DNA of 64,000 nt from Pelagibacterium sp. 26DY04 (lineage in GTDB: Bacteria > Pseudomonadota > Alphaproteobacteria > Rhizobiales > Devosiaceae), in the NCBI RefSeq assembly GCF_031202305.1, contig NZ_CP101731.1, forward strand, positions 1,736,001-1,800,000, read 5' to 3'. This document shows positions 50,030 through 62,156 of this stretch, in pieces; positions within the stretch are counted from its first letter, which is position 1; each line of letters opens with the position of its first letter. A model generated the notes under the pieces. That model was given only the letters and a program-made list of their open reading frames with translations. It made no database searches and had not been told where the DNA came from. Both the position numbers and the translations under genes were made by a program.

Positions 50030-51255
50030 TGAGTGTGCGCCGCCTAGCAGACGAATCCGTCCAGCCCGCCAGTTTCGCGTTTTCCAACGACAATGCTGCC
50101 TGGGCGCAGAAGCGCATCGCCATGTACCCCGAGGGCCGGCAGCAGTCGGCGGTGATCCCGCTGCTCATGCGTGCTCAGGAGCAGGATGGCTGGATTTCCC
50201 GGGCGACGATCGAAACCGTCGCCGACATGCTCGACATGCCCTATATCCGCGTGCTGGAAGTGGCGACCTTCTACACCCAGTTCCAGCTCCAGCCGGTGGG
50301 CACGCGTGCCCACATCCAGGTCTGCGGCACCACCCCTTGCATGCTGCGCGGGGCCGAGGACATCAAGGCCGTCTGTCAGAAGCATATCCACGCCGACCCG
50401 CACCATCTCAACGCAGATGGCACGTTGAGCTGGGAAGAGGTCGAATGTGCCGGCGCCTGCGTCAACGCTCCCATGGTCACCATCGGCTTCGACACCTATG
50501 AGGACCTCACCCCCGAGCGCTTCGAGGAAATCCTCATCGCGTTCCGCGACGGCAAGGGCGATACCATTAAGCCGGGCCCGCAAAACGGGCGCAAATTCTC
50601 CGCTCCGCTTTCGGGTCAGGTGACCCTGCTCGAGCCGATCCGTCCCGATGCACCGCATCGGCAGTCCGGAATTGTCGAGGAGCCCGATGCGACGGCTCCC
50701 GGCCGGATGCGCGACATTCCTGAGGAGGCCGCTCCCGCGCTCAGGACGCCCGTTCCCGAAGAGGACAAGGCGAGCGTGGAGGAAGTCGAAGCCGAAAAAA
50801 GCGAAACGATGGGCGACACCAGGCGCGAGCCCGATCAGGCTGGGCGCGAGGGCGCGACTGGCGCTGAATCGCCGGCCATCGAAAAAACCGGCAGCGAAAC
50901 CGGTGAAGAAACCAAGACGACCGGCCGCAGCGGCGATTCCGAGAACCGCCCGCTGGCCACGGCGCTTGGCACAACGCCTGACAGCACGCCCATGTTCGAG
51001 CGCCCGGCTGGCGCACCGGACGATCTCAAGCTGATCTCGGGCGTCGGTCCCGGCATCGAAGCCAAGCTCAATAGCTTGGGCATCATCACCTATGCCCAGA
51101 TCGCCGCGCTGTCGGATGCCGATAGCGAGCGTGTCGAAGCGGTGCTGAATTTCAAGGGCCGCATGAACCGTGACAATTGGAAGGGCCAGGCCAAGGCGCT
51201 CGTGGACGGTGGAATCGACGAATATGTCCGCGTCTTTGGCAAGAAGCCGCGCTAG
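50029..51255 (+). CDS. nuoE: NADH-quinone oxidoreductase subunit E with C-terminal HhH extension
   Basis: 408 aa, about twice the usual size. The first 190 residues are a normal thioredoxin-like NuoE with 2Fe-2S cluster N1a ligands Cys99, Cys104, Cys140 and Cys144. After that comes an acidic, low-complexity linker (about 200-325). A helix-hairpin-helix-like domain follows (LKLISGVGPGIEAKLNSLGI, about 335-354), then RMNRDNWKGQAKALV. Such tails are known on NuoE in rhizobia-related bacteria; their role is not established. Confidence 0.95.
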   Translation: MSVRRLADESVQPASFAFSNDNAAWAQKRIAMYPEGRQQSAVIPLLMRAQEQDGWISRATIETVADMLDMPYIRVLEVATFYTQFQLQPVGTRAHIQVCGTTPCMLRGAEDIKAVCQKHIHADPHHLNADGTLSWEEVECAGACVNAPMVTIGFDTYEDLTPERFEEILIAFRDGKGDTIKPGPQNGRKFSAPLSGQVTLLEPIRPDAPHRQSGIVEEPDATAPGRMRDIPEEAAPALRTPVPEEDKASVEEVEAEKSETMGDTRREPDQAGREGATGAESPAIEKTGSETGEETKTTGRSGDSENRPLATALGTTPDSTPMFERPAGAPDDLKLISGVGPGIEAKLNSLGIITYAQIAALSDADSERVEAVLNFKGRMNRDNWKGQAKALVDGGIDEYVRVFGKKPR

Positions 51256-51267
51256 GGGATTTGAACG

Positions 51268-52575
51268 ATGCTGAGCGACAAGGACCGCATTTTCACAAAT
51301 CTCTATGGGCAGGACGATTGGGGCCTTGAAGGGGCCAAGCGCCGTGGCTCCTGGAGCGGCACCAAGGATCTGCTCGACCAGGGGCGGGAATGGCTGACCA
51401 ACGAGGTCAAGGCCTCCGGCCTGCGCGGCCGTGGCGGCGCTGGGTTCTCGACCGGCCTCAAATGGAGCTTTATGCCCAAGGTCAATGATGGGCGCCCGCA
51501 TTACCTCGTCGTCAACGCCGACGAATCCGAGCCGGGCACCTGCAAGGATCGCGAGATCCTGCGCCACGACCCGCATCATCTGATCGAGGGCTGCCTGATT
51601 GCTGGCCGCGCCATGGATGCCCACAAGGCCTTCATCTATGTGCGCGGCGAATTCATGCGCGAGCGTCACCGGCTCGAAGCTGCCGTGCAGCAGGCTTATG
51701 ACGCGCGCCTGATCGGCAAGGATAATGTCCATGGCTGGGACTTCGATATCGTCGTCCACCACGGCGCAGGGGCCTATATTTGCGGCGAGGAAACCGCGCT
51801 TCTGGAATCGCTTGAAGGCAAGAAGGGACAGCCGCGTCTAAAGCCGCCGTTTCCGGCCGGTATGGGCCTTTATGGTTGTCCCACCACCGTCAACAACGTC
51901 GAATCCATCGCCGTTGTGCCGGAAATCCTGCGGCGCGGTGCCTCCTGGTTCGCGGGGCTCGGCCGCGAGAACAACACCGGCACCAAGCTCTTCTGCGTCT
52001 CGGGCCACGTCAACAATCCGGCGACCTTCGAAGAAGAGATGGGCACGCCCTTCGAGGAATTGATCGAAAAGCATTGCGGCGGCATCCGTGGCGGCTGGGA
52101 CAATCTCCTGGCGGTCATTCCCGGCGGCTCCTCGGTTCCCTGCGTTCCCGGCGAGAAAATCCGTACCGCTTACATGGACTTCGACGGACTTCGTGAAGTG
52201 GGATCTTCGCTCGGCACCGCCGCCGTGATCGTCATGGACAAGTCCACCGACATCATCAAGGCCATCTGGCGCCTCTCCGCTTTCTACAAGCACGAAAGCT
52301 GCGGTCAGTGCACGCCCTGCCGCGAAGGCACCGGCTGGATGATGCGCGTGATGGAACGCATGGTGCGTGGCGAAGCGCAAAAGCGCGAAATCGACATGCT
52401 GTTTGCCGTCACCAAGCAGGTCGAAGGCCACACCATCTGCGCCCTGGGCGACGCGGCCGCTTGGCCGATCCAGGGCCTGATCAGGAATTTCCGTCACGTC
52501 ATCGAAGAGCGGATCGACGCATACACCTACAAATCCACTTCCGACGGTGCCGTTCCGTCGGTTGCGGCGGAGTAA
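51268..52575 (+). CDS. nuoF: NADH-quinone oxidoreductase subunit F
   Basis: 435 aa. It carries the NADH site, FMN and 4Fe-4S cluster N3. Visible: [16 protein letters not shown] (NADH), [15 protein letters not shown] (FMN) and the cluster ligands in [12 protein letters not shown] (about 345-351) with a fourth Cys in HTICALGD near 391. Normal length. Confidence 0.98.
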   Translation: MLSDKDRIFTNLYGQDDWGLEGAKRRGSWSGTKDLLDQGREWLTNEVKASGLRGRGGAGFSTGLKWSFMPKVNDGRPHYLVVNADESEPGTCKDREILRHDPHHLIEGCLIAGRAMDAHKAFIYVRGEFMRERHRLEAAVQQAYDARLIGKDNVHGWDFDIVVHHGAGAYICGEETALLESLEGKKGQPRLKPPFPAGMGLYGCPTTVNNVESIAVVPEILRRGASWFAGLGRENNTGTKLFCVSGHVNNPATFEEEMGTPFEELIEKHCGGIRGGWDNLLAVIPGGSSVPCVPGEKIRTAYMDFDGLREVGSSLGTAAVIVMDKSTDIIKAIWRLSAFYKHESCGQCTPCREGTGWMMRVMERMVRGEAQKREIDMLFAVTKQVEGHTICALGDAAAWPIQGLIRNFRHVIEERIDAYTYKSTSDGAVPSVAAE

Positions 52576-52579
52576 GCCA

Positions 52580-54583
52580 ATGGCGCAAATCAAGGTCGAT
52601 GGCGAACTGATCGAGGTTCCCGATCACTTCACGCTGATGCAGGCTGCCGAGGCGGCGGGCGCGGAAATTCCGCGCTTCTGCTACCACGAGCGCCTCTCGG
52701 TCGCCGGCAATTGCCGCATGTGCCTTGTCGAAGTGAAGGGCGGGCCTCCCAAGCCCCAGGCGAGCTGCGCCATGAGCGTGCGCGACCTGCGCCCTGGGCC
52801 CAATGGTGAGCCACCCGAGATGTTCACCAACACGCCCATGGTCAAGAAGGCCCGCGAAGGCGTGATGGAATTCCTGCTCATCAACCACCCGCTGGATTGC
52901 CCGATCTGCGATCAGGGCGGCGAGTGCGACTTGCAGGACCAGGCCATGGCCTATGGCGTCGACACCTCCCGCTATTGGGAGAACAAGCGCGCCGTGGAAA
53001 ACAAATATATAGGCCCGCTGGTCAAGACGATCATGAACCGGTGCATCCACTGCACTCGTTGTGTGCGCTTCACCACCGAAGTCGCCGGCGTCTCCGAGCT
53101 CGGCCTGATCGGCCGCGGCGAGGATGCCGAGATCACCTCCTATCTCGAACAGGCGCTGACCAGCGAATTGCAGGGCAACGTCATCGACCTCTGCCCGGTC
53201 GGCGCGCTGACCTCCAAGCCCTACGCCTTCCAGGCTCGCCCCTGGGAGTTGAGCAAGACCGAGACGATCGACGTGATGGACGCCGTCGGCTCGAATATCC
53301 GCGTCGATGCCCGCGGCCGCGAAGTCATGCGCATTCTCCCGCGCACGCATGAGGGCGTCAACGAGGAGTGGATTTCCGACAAGACCCGCTTCGTCTGGGA
53401 CGGCCTGCGCACCCAGCGCCTCGACCGGCCATATGCCCGCAAAAGGGGCAAGCTGCAGCCCGTGGATTGGACCGAGGCGCTGAACAGCGCCGCCAAGGCA
53501 TTGGGCGGGGCAAAGAAAGTCGCGGGCCTCGTCGGTGATCTGGTTTCCACCGAGGCCGCCTTTTCGCTCAAGGCCCTGGTCGAAGGACTGGGGGGCAACG
53601 TGGAATGCCGTGTCGACGGGGCCAAGCTGCCCATCGGCAACCGCTCGGCCTATGTCGGCAACGCGGCCATCGCCGATATCGACAGCGCGCAGATGATCCT
53701 GCAGGTGGGAGCCAATCCGCGTGTCGAAGCGCCGGTCATCAACGCCCGGATTCGCAAGGCGTGGCTCAATGGCGCCAAGATCGCCCGCATCGGCGAGCCG
53801 GCCTCGCTCACCTATGACGTGAGCGACATCGGGAACGATCGCGCCGCGCTGATCAGGCTCGCCGACATGGACCACGACGACAAGCACGGCGTGGCCGGCG
53901 TCATGATCGTCGGGCAGGGCGCCCTCACCGAAGCCGACGGCGAAGCGGTGCTGAGCCAGGCGATGAAGGCGGCAGACAAGGCCAAGTCCAAGTTTCTCGT
54001 GCTGCACACGGCCGCCTCGCGCGTTGGCGCGATGGATGTCGGTGCCGCGACCGATGGCGGCCTGGAAGCGGCAATGGATGGCGCCGATGTCATCATCAAC
54101 ATGGGTGCCGACGAGATCGAGATCGCGCCGGGCGCCTTCGTGATCTATATCGGCTCGCACGGCGATCGCGGCGCCCATCGCGCCGATCTGATCCTGCCTT
54201 CGGCCGCCTATACCGAAGAGTCCGGCATTTTCGTCAACACCGAGGGCCGTCCGCAAATGGCCCAGCGCGCCGTGTTCCCTCCGGGCGATGCCAAGGAGAG
54301 TTGGGCCATTCTGCGCGCTCTATCGGGGCATGCCGGCACGGTTTTGCCGTGGAACAGCCTCGCGCAATTGCGCAGCGCAATGTTCGAGAAGCACCCGCAT
54401 CTGGCGCAGATCGATGCGGTGCCGGACAATGGCTGGAAGCCGATCCGCGCGAAAAAGCCGGGCGATGCGGCCTTCCGCAATGCCGTCAGCGATTTCTACC
54501 TCACCAACCCCATAGCCCGCGCATCCGCCACCATGGCCGAATGCTCGCAGCTCATGGCGGGTCTGAAACAGGCCGCAGAGTAA
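52580..54583 (+). CDS. nuoG: NADH-quinone oxidoreductase subunit G
   Basis: 667 aa, shorter than E. coli NuoG (about 910) but normal for alphaproteobacteria and mitochondria. Cluster-binding segments are in order: [15 protein letters not shown] (N1b), [18 protein letters not shown] (N5), then [10 protein letters not shown] with [12 protein letters not shown] (N4). The molybdopterin-like domain lacks cofactor. The start at 52580 follows nuoF by 4 bases; a frame to 52547 lies inside nuoF. Confidence 0.97.
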   Translation: MAQIKVDGELIEVPDHFTLMQAAEAAGAEIPRFCYHERLSVAGNCRMCLVEVKGGPPKPQASCAMSVRDLRPGPNGEPPEMFTNTPMVKKAREGVMEFLLINHPLDCPICDQGGECDLQDQAMAYGVDTSRYWENKRAVENKYIGPLVKTIMNRCIHCTRCVRFTTEVAGVSELGLIGRGEDAEITSYLEQALTSELQGNVIDLCPVGALTSKPYAFQARPWELSKTETIDVMDAVGSNIRVDARGREVMRILPRTHEGVNEEWISDKTRFVWDGLRTQRLDRPYARKRGKLQPVDWTEALNSAAKALGGAKKVAGLVGDLVSTEAAFSLKALVEGLGGNVECRVDGAKLPIGNRSAYVGNAAIADIDSAQMILQVGANPRVEAPVINARIRKAWLNGAKIARIGEPASLTYDVSDIGNDRAALIRLADMDHDDKHGVAGVMIVGQGALTEADGEAVLSQAMKAADKAKSKFLVLHTAASRVGAMDVGAATDGGLEAAMDGADVIINMGADEIEIAPGAFVIYIGSHGDRGAHRADLILPSAAYTEESGIFVNTEGRPQMAQRAVFPPGDAKESWAILRALSGHAGTVLPWNSLAQLRSAMFEKHPHLAQIDAVPDNGWKPIRAKKPGDAAFRNAVSDFYLTNPIARASATMAECSQLMAGLKQAAE

Positions 54584-54592
54584 GGCAGCGAT

Positions 54593-55690
54593 ATGGACTG
54601 GATTATCTACGCGCTCGACTATCTCTTCGGTGTGCCCATCATCGGTTTGGGCACCATGGTCGGGTTTGTCTGGAAGGCACTGCTGCTGCTCGTCGCGCTC
54701 CTGGTCTTCACGGCCTATATCCTGCTGGCCGACCGCAAGATCTGGGCCGCCGTCCAAATCCGCCGCGGCCCCAACGTGGTAGGTGCCTTCGGTCTGCTGC
54801 AGAGCTTCGCCGATCTGCTCAAGTTCGTCCTCAAAGAACCGGTGATCCCCGCCGGCGCCGACAAGGCCGTCTTCATCCTCGCCCCGCTGGTCACCGTTCT
54901 TCTGGCGCTCGCCGCCTGGGCCGTGGTTCCGCTCGACGAAGGCTGGGCACTGGCCGATATCAACATCGGCATCCTCTATATCTTCGCCATCTCCTCATTG
55001 AGTGTCTATGGCGTCATCATGGCGGGCTGGTCGTCGAACTCGAAATACCCGTTCCTGGGCTCGCTCCGCTCGGCAGCGCAGATGGTCTCCTACGAAGTCT
55101 CCATCGGCTTCGTCATCATTACGGTGTTGCTCTGCGTCGGCTCACTCAACCTCACCGACATCGTCCTCGCCCAGCAATCGGGCGGACTTGCCACCATGCT
55201 CGGCGTCCCTTGGCTGACCATTCTCAACTGGTACTGGCTGCCGCTGTTTCCGATGTTCGTGATCTTCTTCATCTCGGCGCTGGCCGAAACCAACCGCCCG
55301 CCCTTCGACATGGTTGAAGCCGAATCCGAGCTCGTCGCCGGCTTCATGACCGAGTACGGCTCCACCCCCTACATGATGTTCATGCTCGGCGAATATGTCG
55401 CCATCATCCTCATGTGCGCGCTCACCACCATCCTGTTCCTGGGCGGCTGGAGCGCGCCGGTGGACCTGCCCCCCTTCACCTGGATTCCCGGTGTCGTGTG
55501 GTTCGTTCTGAAGGTCTGCCTCGCCTTCTTCATGTTCGCCATGGTCAAGGCCATGGTGCCCCGTTACCGCTATGACCAATTGATGCGTCTGGGCTGGAAG
55601 GTCTTCCTGCCCATCTCGCTGGCCATGGTCATCATCGTCGCCGCCGTCCTCCAGCTCACCGGCTGGGGCTGGCATGGCGGCATGGCATAA
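54593..55690 (+). CDS. nuoH: NADH-quinone oxidoreductase subunit H
   Basis: 365 aa, eight or nine membrane helices, the membrane subunit closest to the quinone chamber. It shows the [19 protein letters not shown] loop and the acidic loop [20 protein letters not shown] that couples redox to proton movement. Full length. Confidence 0.98.
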   Translation: MDWIIYALDYLFGVPIIGLGTMVGFVWKALLLLVALLVFTAYILLADRKIWAAVQIRRGPNVVGAFGLLQSFADLLKFVLKEPVIPAGADKAVFILAPLVTVLLALAAWAVVPLDEGWALADINIGILYIFAISSLSVYGVIMAGWSSNSKYPFLGSLRSAAQMVSYEVSIGFVIITVLLCVGSLNLTDIVLAQQSGGLATMLGVPWLTILNWYWLPLFPMFVIFFISALAETNRPPFDMVEAESELVAGFMTEYGSTPYMMFMLGEYVAIILMCALTTILFLGGWSAPVDLPPFTWIPGVVWFVLKVCLAFFMFAMVKAMVPRYRYDQLMRLGWKVFLPISLAMVIIVAAVLQLTGWGWHGGMA

Positions 55691-55701
55691 GGAGAGAGCC
55701 C

Positions 55702-56190
55702 ATGAGCGCCTTGCGGTTCCTCGACGCCCTGTTCCTGCGCGAGTTCGTGTCGACCTTCTTTTTGGCGATGCGCTATTTCTTCTCGCCCAAGCCCACCATC
55801 AACTATCCCTTTGAAAAGGGTGCCGTTTCCCCGCGCTTCCGTGGCGAGCACGCCCTGCGCCGCTATCCCAATGGCGAAGAACGCTGCATCGCCTGCAAGC
55901 TCTGCGAGGCGATCTGCCCGGCCCAGGCCATCACCATCGAGGCCGGTCCGCGCCAGAACGACGGCACGCGCCGCACGGTCCGTTACGACATCGACATGGT
56001 CAAATGCATCTATTGCGGCTTCTGCCAGGAAGCCTGCCCGGTCGATGCCATCGTCGAGGGGCCGAACTTCGAATTCGCAACCGAGACGCGCGAAGAGCTC
56101 TATTTCTCCAAGGAGCGTCTCCTGGCCAATGGCGATCGTTGGGAGCGTGAGCTCGCCGCCAACATCGCCCTCGACGCACCGTACCGTTAG
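55702..56190 (+). CDS. nuoI: NADH-quinone oxidoreductase subunit I
   Basis: 162 aa ferredoxin-like subunit with two 4Fe-4S clusters (N6a and N6b) bound by [12 protein letters not shown] and [12 protein letters not shown]. An amphipathic N-terminal helix anchors it on the membrane. Confidence 0.98.
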   Translation: MSALRFLDALFLREFVSTFFLAMRYFFSPKPTINYPFEKGAVSPRFRGEHALRRYPNGEERCIACKLCEAICPAQAITIEAGPRQNDGTRRTVRYDIDMVKCIYCGFCQEACPVDAIVEGPNFEFATETREELYFSKERLLANGDRWERELAANIALDAPYR

Positions 56191-56199
56191 GAGCGACAG

Positions 56200-56805
56200 G
56201 TGACCTTGCCGCTGTTTTTCTTCTACCTGTTCTCGGCCGTCGTCGTCGCCTCGGCGATCATGGTGATTTCCTCGCGAAATCCCGTGCACTCGGTGCTGTT
56301 TCTCATCCTCGCCTTCGTCAACGCCGCCGGCATTTTCATGCTGGCGGGCGCGGAGTTCCTCGCGCTCATCCTGGTCGTCGTTTATGTCGGCGCCGTCGCC
56401 GTGCTGTTCCTGTTCGTGGTGATGATGCTCGACGTCGATTTCCGCGCGCTGCGCCAGGGCGTCATGCAATATGCGCCCATCGGCTTCGTGGTTGGCATCA
56501 TCCTGTTGCTCGAACTGCTGCTGGTCGCCGGTTCGGCGTTCATCGTTCCCCAGGCGGCGGGAACCGGGGCGCTCCCGATCGATGCCGGCGTTGAAAACAC
56601 CAGGGCACTCGGGCAAGTGCTCTACACAAATTACATTTATCTGTTCCAGGCGTGTGGCCTTGTGCTGCTGGTGGCCATGATCGGGGCGATCGTCCTCACT
56701 CTGCGCCATAAGCCCAACGTCAAGCGCCAGGACATTGCGGCCCAGGTCGCGCGGGGCAAATCGGGCGTTTCGACCGTCAAAGTCGAGAGCGGAAAAGGGT
56801 TGTAG
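56200..56805 (+). CDS. nuoJ: NADH-quinone oxidoreductase subunit J
   Basis: 201 aa with five membrane helices. The third-helix motif FLALILVVVYVGAVAVLFLFVVMML, including the pi-bulge region, is conserved. Translation starts at GTG 56200 with TAGGAG nearby. Confidence 0.96.
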   Translation: MTLPLFFFYLFSAVVVASAIMVISSRNPVHSVLFLILAFVNAAGIFMLAGAEFLALILVVVYVGAVAVLFLFVVMMLDVDFRALRQGVMQYAPIGFVVGIILLLELLLVAGSAFIVPQAAGTGALPIDAGVENTRALGQVLYTNYIYLFQACGLVLLVAMIGAIVLTLRHKPNVKRQDIAAQVARGKSGVSTVKVESGKGL

Positions 56806-56817
56806 GGGGAATAAAAG

Positions 56818-57132
56818 ATGACACCGGTTATCGGGCTCGGTCACTTCCTGACCGTAGCGGCCATTCTGTTCACCATCGGGGTGTTCGGAATCTTTTTGAA
56901 CCGCAGGAACATCATCATCATCCTGATGTCGATCGAGCTCATCCTGCTCGCCGTCAACATCAACCTCGTGGCCTTCTCTGCCCATCTGGGCGATCTGGTC
57001 GGCCAGGTATTCGCGCTTCTGATCCTGACCGTCGCCGCCGCCGAGGCCGCCATCGGCTTGGCGATCCTCGTGATCTTCTTCCGCAACCGCGGCTCCATCG
57101 CGGTTGAGGACGTCAACATGATGAAGGGCTAG
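56818..57132 (+). CDS. nuoK: NADH-quinone oxidoreductase subunit K
   Basis: 104 aa, three helices. Conserved Glu residues in [11 protein letters not shown] and [11 protein letters not shown] form part of the proton path. It is followed by a palindromic repeat before nuoL. Confidence 0.97.
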   Translation: MTPVIGLGHFLTVAAILFTIGVFGIFLNRRNIIIILMSIELILLAVNINLVAFSAHLGDLVGQVFALLILTVAAAEAAIGLAILVIFFRNRGSIAVEDVNMMKG

Positions 57133-57180
57133 AGCATGATCCCGAAAAGTGAATACCGGTTTTCGGAAAAGATCATGCTC
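57132..57180 (+). repeat. GAGCATGATC palindromic repeat between nuoK and nuoL
   Basis: GAGCATGATC (57132-57141) pairs with GATCATGCTC (57171-57180). Inside, CCGAAAA (57142-57148) pairs with TTTTCGG (57160-57166), around a GAATACCGG loop. It is a long imperfect palindrome of the type seen in many copies in Hyphomicrobiales genomes. It starts inside the last codon region of nuoK and ends 17 bases before the nuoL ATG. Confidence 0.88.
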
Positions 57181-57197
57181 CAACAAGAAGGTCAGCC

Positions 57198-59156
57198 ATG
57201 ATCCAGGCAATTGTCTTCCTGCCGCTGATCGGCGCGCTGGTCGCCGGCCTGTTCGGCCGCGTCATCGGCCACAAGCCCGCTGAAATCATCACGACCTCGT
57301 TGCTCATGGCTGCTGCCGTGCTCTCGTGGATCGTCTTCCTGCCGTTCTTTTTGGGCGATGGGGAAGCCTACAAGGTCACCGTGCTGACCTGGATTCACGC
57401 CGGCGATCTCCAGCTTGATTGGGTTCTGCGCGTCGATACGCTCACCGCCATCATGCTGGTGGTGGTCAACACCGTCTCGAGCCTCGTGCACCTCTATTCC
57501 ATCGGCTACATGCACGAGGATCCGCATCGGGCGCGGTTCTTCGCCTATCTCTCGCTCTTCACCTTCGCCATGCTCATGCTGGTGACCGCCGACAACTTCG
57601 TGCAGATGTTCTTCGGCTGGGAAGGCGTCGGGCTGGCCTCATATCTCCTGATCGGCTTCTGGTATCAGAAGGAATCCGCCCGCGCCGCCGCCATGAAGGC
57701 GTTCGTGGTCAACCGCGTTGGCGATTTCGGCTTTGCGCTGGGCATCTTCGGCACCTTCTTCTTGATCGGCACGCTCGGGTTCGATGAAACCTTCGCGGCT
57801 CTGCCTGGTGTGGCCGAGGCGACCATCCCGTTCCTGTGGTGGGATGCCCACGCCATGACCGTCATCTGTCTGCTGCTGTTCATGGGCGCCATGGGCAAGT
57901 CGGCCCAGTTCCTGCTCCACACTTGGCTGCCCGACGCCATGGAAGGTCCGACCCCGGTTTCCGCGCTCATCCACGCCGCCACTATGGTGACCGCCGGCGT
58001 CTTCATGGTCGCGCGGCTCTCGCCCATGTTCGAGTTGAGCGAAGCGGCAACCCTGTTCGTCATCTATATCGGCGCCATCACGGCCTTCTTTGCGGCGACC
58101 GTTGGTCTGGTGCAGAACGACATCAAGCGGGTCATCGCCTATTCCACCTGTTCCCAGCTCGGCTACATGTTCGTCGCGCTCGGGGTAGGGGCCTATTCGG
58201 CGGGGATCTTCCACCTCTTCACTCACGCCTTCTTCAAGGCGCTGTTGTTCCTTGGCGCCGGCTCGGTCATCCACGCGATGCATCATGAGCAGGATATGCG
58301 CAATATGGGCGGCATCGCCCGGAAGGTGCCCATCACCTACGCGATGATGATGATCGGTACCCTGGCATTGACCGGGGTGGGCATCCCCGGCACCTCGCTT
58401 GGGTTTGCCGGCTTTTTCTCCAAGGATTCGATCATCGAATCCGCCTATGCCTTCGGCGGCTCCACGGGAACGCTGGCCTTCTGGCTGCTGGTCATCGCGG
58501 CCATGTTCACGAGCTTTTATTCCTGGCGTCTCGTGCACCTCACATTCCACGGCTCGACCCGCGCCGATCACCATACGTTCGATCATGCCCATGAAAGTCC
58601 GAACGTGATGCTGATCCCGCTCTATGTCCTGGCCGTCGGGGCGGTGCTCTCGGGCGTCATCTTCTATGACTCCTTCTTCGGCCATGCCGAGCATATCGAG
58701 CATTTCTTCCACGGCGCCCTGGTCGTCGACGGTGGCATTATCGATGCGGCTCACCATGTGCCGACCTGGGTCAAATGGTCGGCAACGATCGCCATGCTGC
58801 TCGGGTTCGTTGCGGCCTGGTTCATGTATATCCGCAGCCCCGAAACGCCCAAGCGCCTCGCCGAGGAGCATCGTGGGCTCTATCAATTCCTCTTGAACAA
58901 GTGGTACTTCGACGAGCTCTATGACCGCATCTTCGTGCGGCCGGCGCGCTGGATCGGCACCGCGCTCTGGAAGGGCTTCGATGACTGGCTGGTCGACCAG
59001 ACCCTGGTCGAAGGGCTCGGGCGCCGCGTCAAGCAGGCCACCGGTTACGTCACGCGCCTGCAGTCGGGCTATCTCTATCACTACGCCTTCGCCATGCTCA
59101 TCGGCGTTGCCGCGCTTATCACCTGGGCCATCGCTGCCGGGGGGCTTCTGGGATGA
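57198..59156 (+). CDS. nuoL: NADH-quinone oxidoreductase subunit L
   Basis: 652 aa antiporter-like proton pump subunit with about 16 helices. The [38 protein letters not shown] and [16 protein letters not shown] signatures are intact, and the C-terminal lateral helix is present. It overlaps nuoM by 4 bases. Confidence 0.98.
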   Translation: MIQAIVFLPLIGALVAGLFGRVIGHKPAEIITTSLLMAAAVLSWIVFLPFFLGDGEAYKVTVLTWIHAGDLQLDWVLRVDTLTAIMLVVVNTVSSLVHLYSIGYMHEDPHRARFFAYLSLFTFAMLMLVTADNFVQMFFGWEGVGLASYLLIGFWYQKESARAAAMKAFVVNRVGDFGFALGIFGTFFLIGTLGFDETFAALPGVAEATIPFLWWDAHAMTVICLLLFMGAMGKSAQFLLHTWLPDAMEGPTPVSALIHAATMVTAGVFMVARLSPMFELSEAATLFVIYIGAITAFFAATVGLVQNDIKRVIAYSTCSQLGYMFVALGVGAYSAGIFHLFTHAFFKALLFLGAGSVIHAMHHEQDMRNMGGIARKVPITYAMMMIGTLALTGVGIPGTSLGFAGFFSKDSIIESAYAFGGSTGTLAFWLLVIAAMFTSFYSWRLVHLTFHGSTRADHHTFDHAHESPNVMLIPLYVLAVGAVLSGVIFYDSFFGHAEHIEHFFHGALVVDGGIIDAAHHVPTWVKWSATIAMLLGFVAAWFMYIRSPETPKRLAEEHRGLYQFLLNKWYFDELYDRIFVRPARWIGTALWKGFDDWLVDQTLVEGLGRRVKQATGYVTRLQSGYLYHYAFAMLIGVAALITWAIAAGGLLG

Positions 59157-60703
59157 TCCTTGAAAACAACATCCTGACCATCGTTACCTTTCTGCCGCTG
59201 GTCGGGGCCTTCTTCATTCTGCTGACCCCGGGCCGCGACGCGGTCTCCGAGCTCAACGTCAAGCGCATCGCGCTGGCCACCACTGTGGTGACCTTCGTCT
59301 TCACGCTGGTCATGTGGGGCATGTTCGATCCCGAGACGGCGTCGTTCCAGTTTGTGCAGAATCATCAATGGCTTGGGGACGTCATCGGTTACCGGATGGG
59401 CGTGGACGGCATTTCCGTGCTGTTCATTGTATTGACCGGCTTGTTGATGCCTATGTGCATTTTGGCGAGTTGGGATTCGATCTCGTTCCGCGTCCGCGAG
59501 TACATGGTGTTGTTCCTCGTGCTCGAAACGCTGATGATCGGCGTCTTCGCGACCCTCGATCTGGCCATGTTCTATGTCTTCTTCGAAGGCACGCTGGTTC
59601 CGATGTTCTTGATCATCGGCATCTGGGGTGGCAAGCGGCGCATTCAGGCCAGCTATAAGTTCTTCTTCTACACCTTTGTGGGCTCGGTGCTGATGCTGCT
59701 CGCCATCATGGCGATGTACTGGTACGCGGGGACGCTCGATATCGCGCGTCTGCTGCGGGTCGATTTCCCGCCCGAGATGCAGTTCTGGCTCTGGCTGGCG
59801 TTCTTTGCTTCGCTGGCGGTCAAGATGCCCATGTGGCCGTTCCACCGCTGGCTGCCCGAGGCGCACGTCGAGGCGCCGACGGCTGGCTCTGTCATCCTGG
59901 CGGCGATCCTGCTCAAGCTTGGCGGCTATGGCTTCCTGCGCTTTTCGCTGCCCATGTTCCCTGATGCGTCGGCCTATTTCTCGAACTTCGTGTTCGTGCT
60001 TTCGGTCGCCGCCATCGTCATCACTTCGCTGGTCGCGTTCGTTCAAACCGATATCAAGAAGCTGATCGCCTATTCGTCCGTTGCTCACATGGGCTTCGTC
60101 ACCATGGGCATCTTCGCGGGCAATGTGTATGGCGTGCAGGGCGCGATTTTCCAGATGATCAGCCACGGCATCGTCTCGGGTGCGCTGTTCCTTTCGGTCG
60201 GCGTCATCTATGACCGCATGCACACCCGCGATATCGAGGCTTATGGCGGGCTTGTCGAGCGGATGCCCAAATATGCCTTTGCCTTCATGGTGTTCACCAT
60301 GGCCAATGTGGGCCTGCCGGGCACCTCGGGCTTTGTCGGGGAGTTCCTGACGCTTCTGGCCATCTTCCAGGTCAACACCTGGTTCGCGGTGATCGCCACC
60401 ACAGGCGTGATCCTTTCGGCCTGCTACGCGCTCTGGCTCTACCGCAAGATCATCTGGGGCGCGCTCGAAAAGGAAAGCCTGAAAGGCATTCTCGATCTCA
60501 ACGCCCGCGAGATGGTGACGATCGTGCCCCTGATCGTCCTGACTATTCTCTTTGGTTTCTACCCCGCGCCGCTGATGGACGCGATGGCCGTCTCGGTCGA
60601 TGCGCTCGTCGAGCAGTATCAGGCCGCCGTCGGCATCGAGCAGATCGCTCCAGCGGTCGAGATTCAAGTGCCGGCCGAAGCGGCCGCGCCAGCGGCTCAT
60701 TAG
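59153..60703 (+). CDS. nuoM: NADH-quinone oxidoreductase subunit M
   Basis: 516 aa antiporter-like subunit. It shows [41 protein letters not shown] and [15 protein letters not shown], with the key Lys and Glu of the proton channel in place. The C-terminal 40 residues are Ala/Glu-rich and extra. Confidence 0.98.
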   Translation: MILENNILTIVTFLPLVGAFFILLTPGRDAVSELNVKRIALATTVVTFVFTLVMWGMFDPETASFQFVQNHQWLGDVIGYRMGVDGISVLFIVLTGLLMPMCILASWDSISFRVREYMVLFLVLETLMIGVFATLDLAMFYVFFEGTLVPMFLIIGIWGGKRRIQASYKFFFYTFVGSVLMLLAIMAMYWYAGTLDIARLLRVDFPPEMQFWLWLAFFASLAVKMPMWPFHRWLPEAHVEAPTAGSVILAAILLKLGGYGFLRFSLPMFPDASAYFSNFVFVLSVAAIVITSLVAFVQTDIKKLIAYSSVAHMGFVTMGIFAGNVYGVQGAIFQMISHGIVSGALFLSVGVIYDRMHTRDIEAYGGLVERMPKYAFAFMVFTMANVGLPGTSGFVGEFLTLLAIFQVNTWFAVIATTGVILSACYALWLYRKIIWGALEKESLKGILDLNAREMVTIVPLIVLTILFGFYPAPLMDAMAVSVDALVEQYQAAVGIEQIAPAVEIQVPAEAAAPAAH

Positions 60704-60712
60704 GAGGTGAAC

Positions 60713-62155
60713 ATGTCCGAATTTACCGGTTTCGCCTCTCTGGCGCCTGCCTATCCCGAAATGCTGCTGGCCATCGGTGCGCTGGCACTGTTGCTGCTGG
60801 GCGTGTTCTCAAAAAAGGAGAACTCGACAGTCGTCACCGGCATTGCCATCGGGCTCATGCTGGCCGTCGCCGTGATGATCGTCTTCCGCTCGACCGAAGG
60901 CGTGATCTTTTCCGGCGGCTTCATCAATGACGGCTTTGCCCGCTTCATGAAGGTTTTGGTCATCGCCGGCTCGGCCTTCGCGCTGATCCTTTCGGTTTCC
61001 ACCGCCTCGGACAACGGGCTCAACAAGTTCGAATATCCCGTGCTCGTCGTCCTTGCGACGCTGGGCATGATGATGATGGTTTCGGCCAACGACCTGATGA
61101 GCCTTTATGTCGGCCTCGAACTGCAGTCGCTGGCCCTCTACGTCGTTGCCGCCTTCAAGCGCGACAGCGCCAAGGCCACCGAAGCGGGCTTGAAATATTT
61201 CGTCCTCGGGGCGCTGTCCTCGGGCATGCTGCTCTATGGCGCGTCGCTGGTCTATGGCTTCACCGGCCACACCCAGCTTAACGAAATCGCCCAGGCCGTC
61301 GCGTTGGGCGACCGCAACCCCGGCGTCATCTTCGGGCTGGTCTTCCTGCTTGCCGGCATCGCCTTCAAGATTTCCGCCGTGCCGTTCCACATGTGGACGC
61401 CCGACGTTTACGAAGGCGCGCCGACACCGGTTACCGCCTTCTTCGCGTCGGCTCCCAAGGTCGCGGCCATGGCGCTGCTGATCCGCATCGTCTTCGATGC
61501 CTTCGAGCCCATCGCCAGCGATTGGCAGCAAGTGGTGATCTTCATCTCCATCGCTTCGATGGTGCTGGCCTCCTTCGCGGCCATCGGCCAGAATAATTTG
61601 AAGCGCCTTCTGGCTTATTCCTCCATCGGCCATGTCGGCTTCGCGCTTGTCGGGCTCTCCGCCGGCAGCCTTGTGGGGGTCGAGGGCGTCGCCATCTACA
61701 TGGCGATCTACCTGACCATGACCATCGGCACCTTCGCCTGCATCCTCGCGCTCAAGAACGAGGACGGCTATGTCGAAACCATCGACGATCTCGCCGGCCT
61801 CGCCAAATCGAGGCCCTTCGTGGCGGGCATCCTGGCGCTCTTCATGTTCTCGCTGGTCGGGTTGCCGCCGTTTGCCGGGTTCTTCGCCAAGTGGCAGGTC
61901 TTCCTCGCCGCCATGGAAGCCCAGCTCTTCGTCCTTGCCGTCATCGGCATGCTGGCCAGCGCGGTTTCGGCCTTCTACTACCTGCGCGTCATCAAGGTGA
62001 TGTATTTCGACGAGCCCACGGCTGCCTATGCGGTCCCGGCGGTCGAACTGCGCGTCGTGATCGCCCTCACCGGGTTCCTGATCCTGACCTATTATGTAAC
62101 GGTCGGCCCGGCCCTGACCGCGCTGGCGCACACCGCCGCCAATTCGCTGTTCTAG
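60713..62155 (+). CDS. nuoN: NADH-quinone oxidoreductase subunit N
   Basis: 480 aa antiporter-like subunit. It shows [56 protein letters not shown] and [16 protein letters not shown]. The start at 60713 is exactly spaced from GGAGG; a frame six bases longer exists. birA starts two bases after the stop. Confidence 0.98.
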   Translation: MSEFTGFASLAPAYPEMLLAIGALALLLLGVFSKKENSTVVTGIAIGLMLAVAVMIVFRSTEGVIFSGGFINDGFARFMKVLVIAGSAFALILSVSTASDNGLNKFEYPVLVVLATLGMMMMVSANDLMSLYVGLELQSLALYVVAAFKRDSAKATEAGLKYFVLGALSSGMLLYGASLVYGFTGHTQLNEIAQAVALGDRNPGVIFGLVFLLAGIAFKISAVPFHMWTPDVYEGAPTPVTAFFASAPKVAAMALLIRIVFDAFEPIASDWQQVVIFISIASMVLASFAAIGQNNLKRLLAYSSIGHVGFALVGLSAGSLVGVEGVAIYMAIYLTMTIGTFACILALKNEDGYVETIDDLAGLAKSRPFVAGILALFMFSLVGLPPFAGFFAKWQVFLAAMEAQLFVLAVIGMLASAVSAFYYLRVIKVMYFDEPTAAYAVPAVELRVVIALTGFLILTYYVTVGPALTALAHTAANSLF

Positions 62156-62156
62156 C

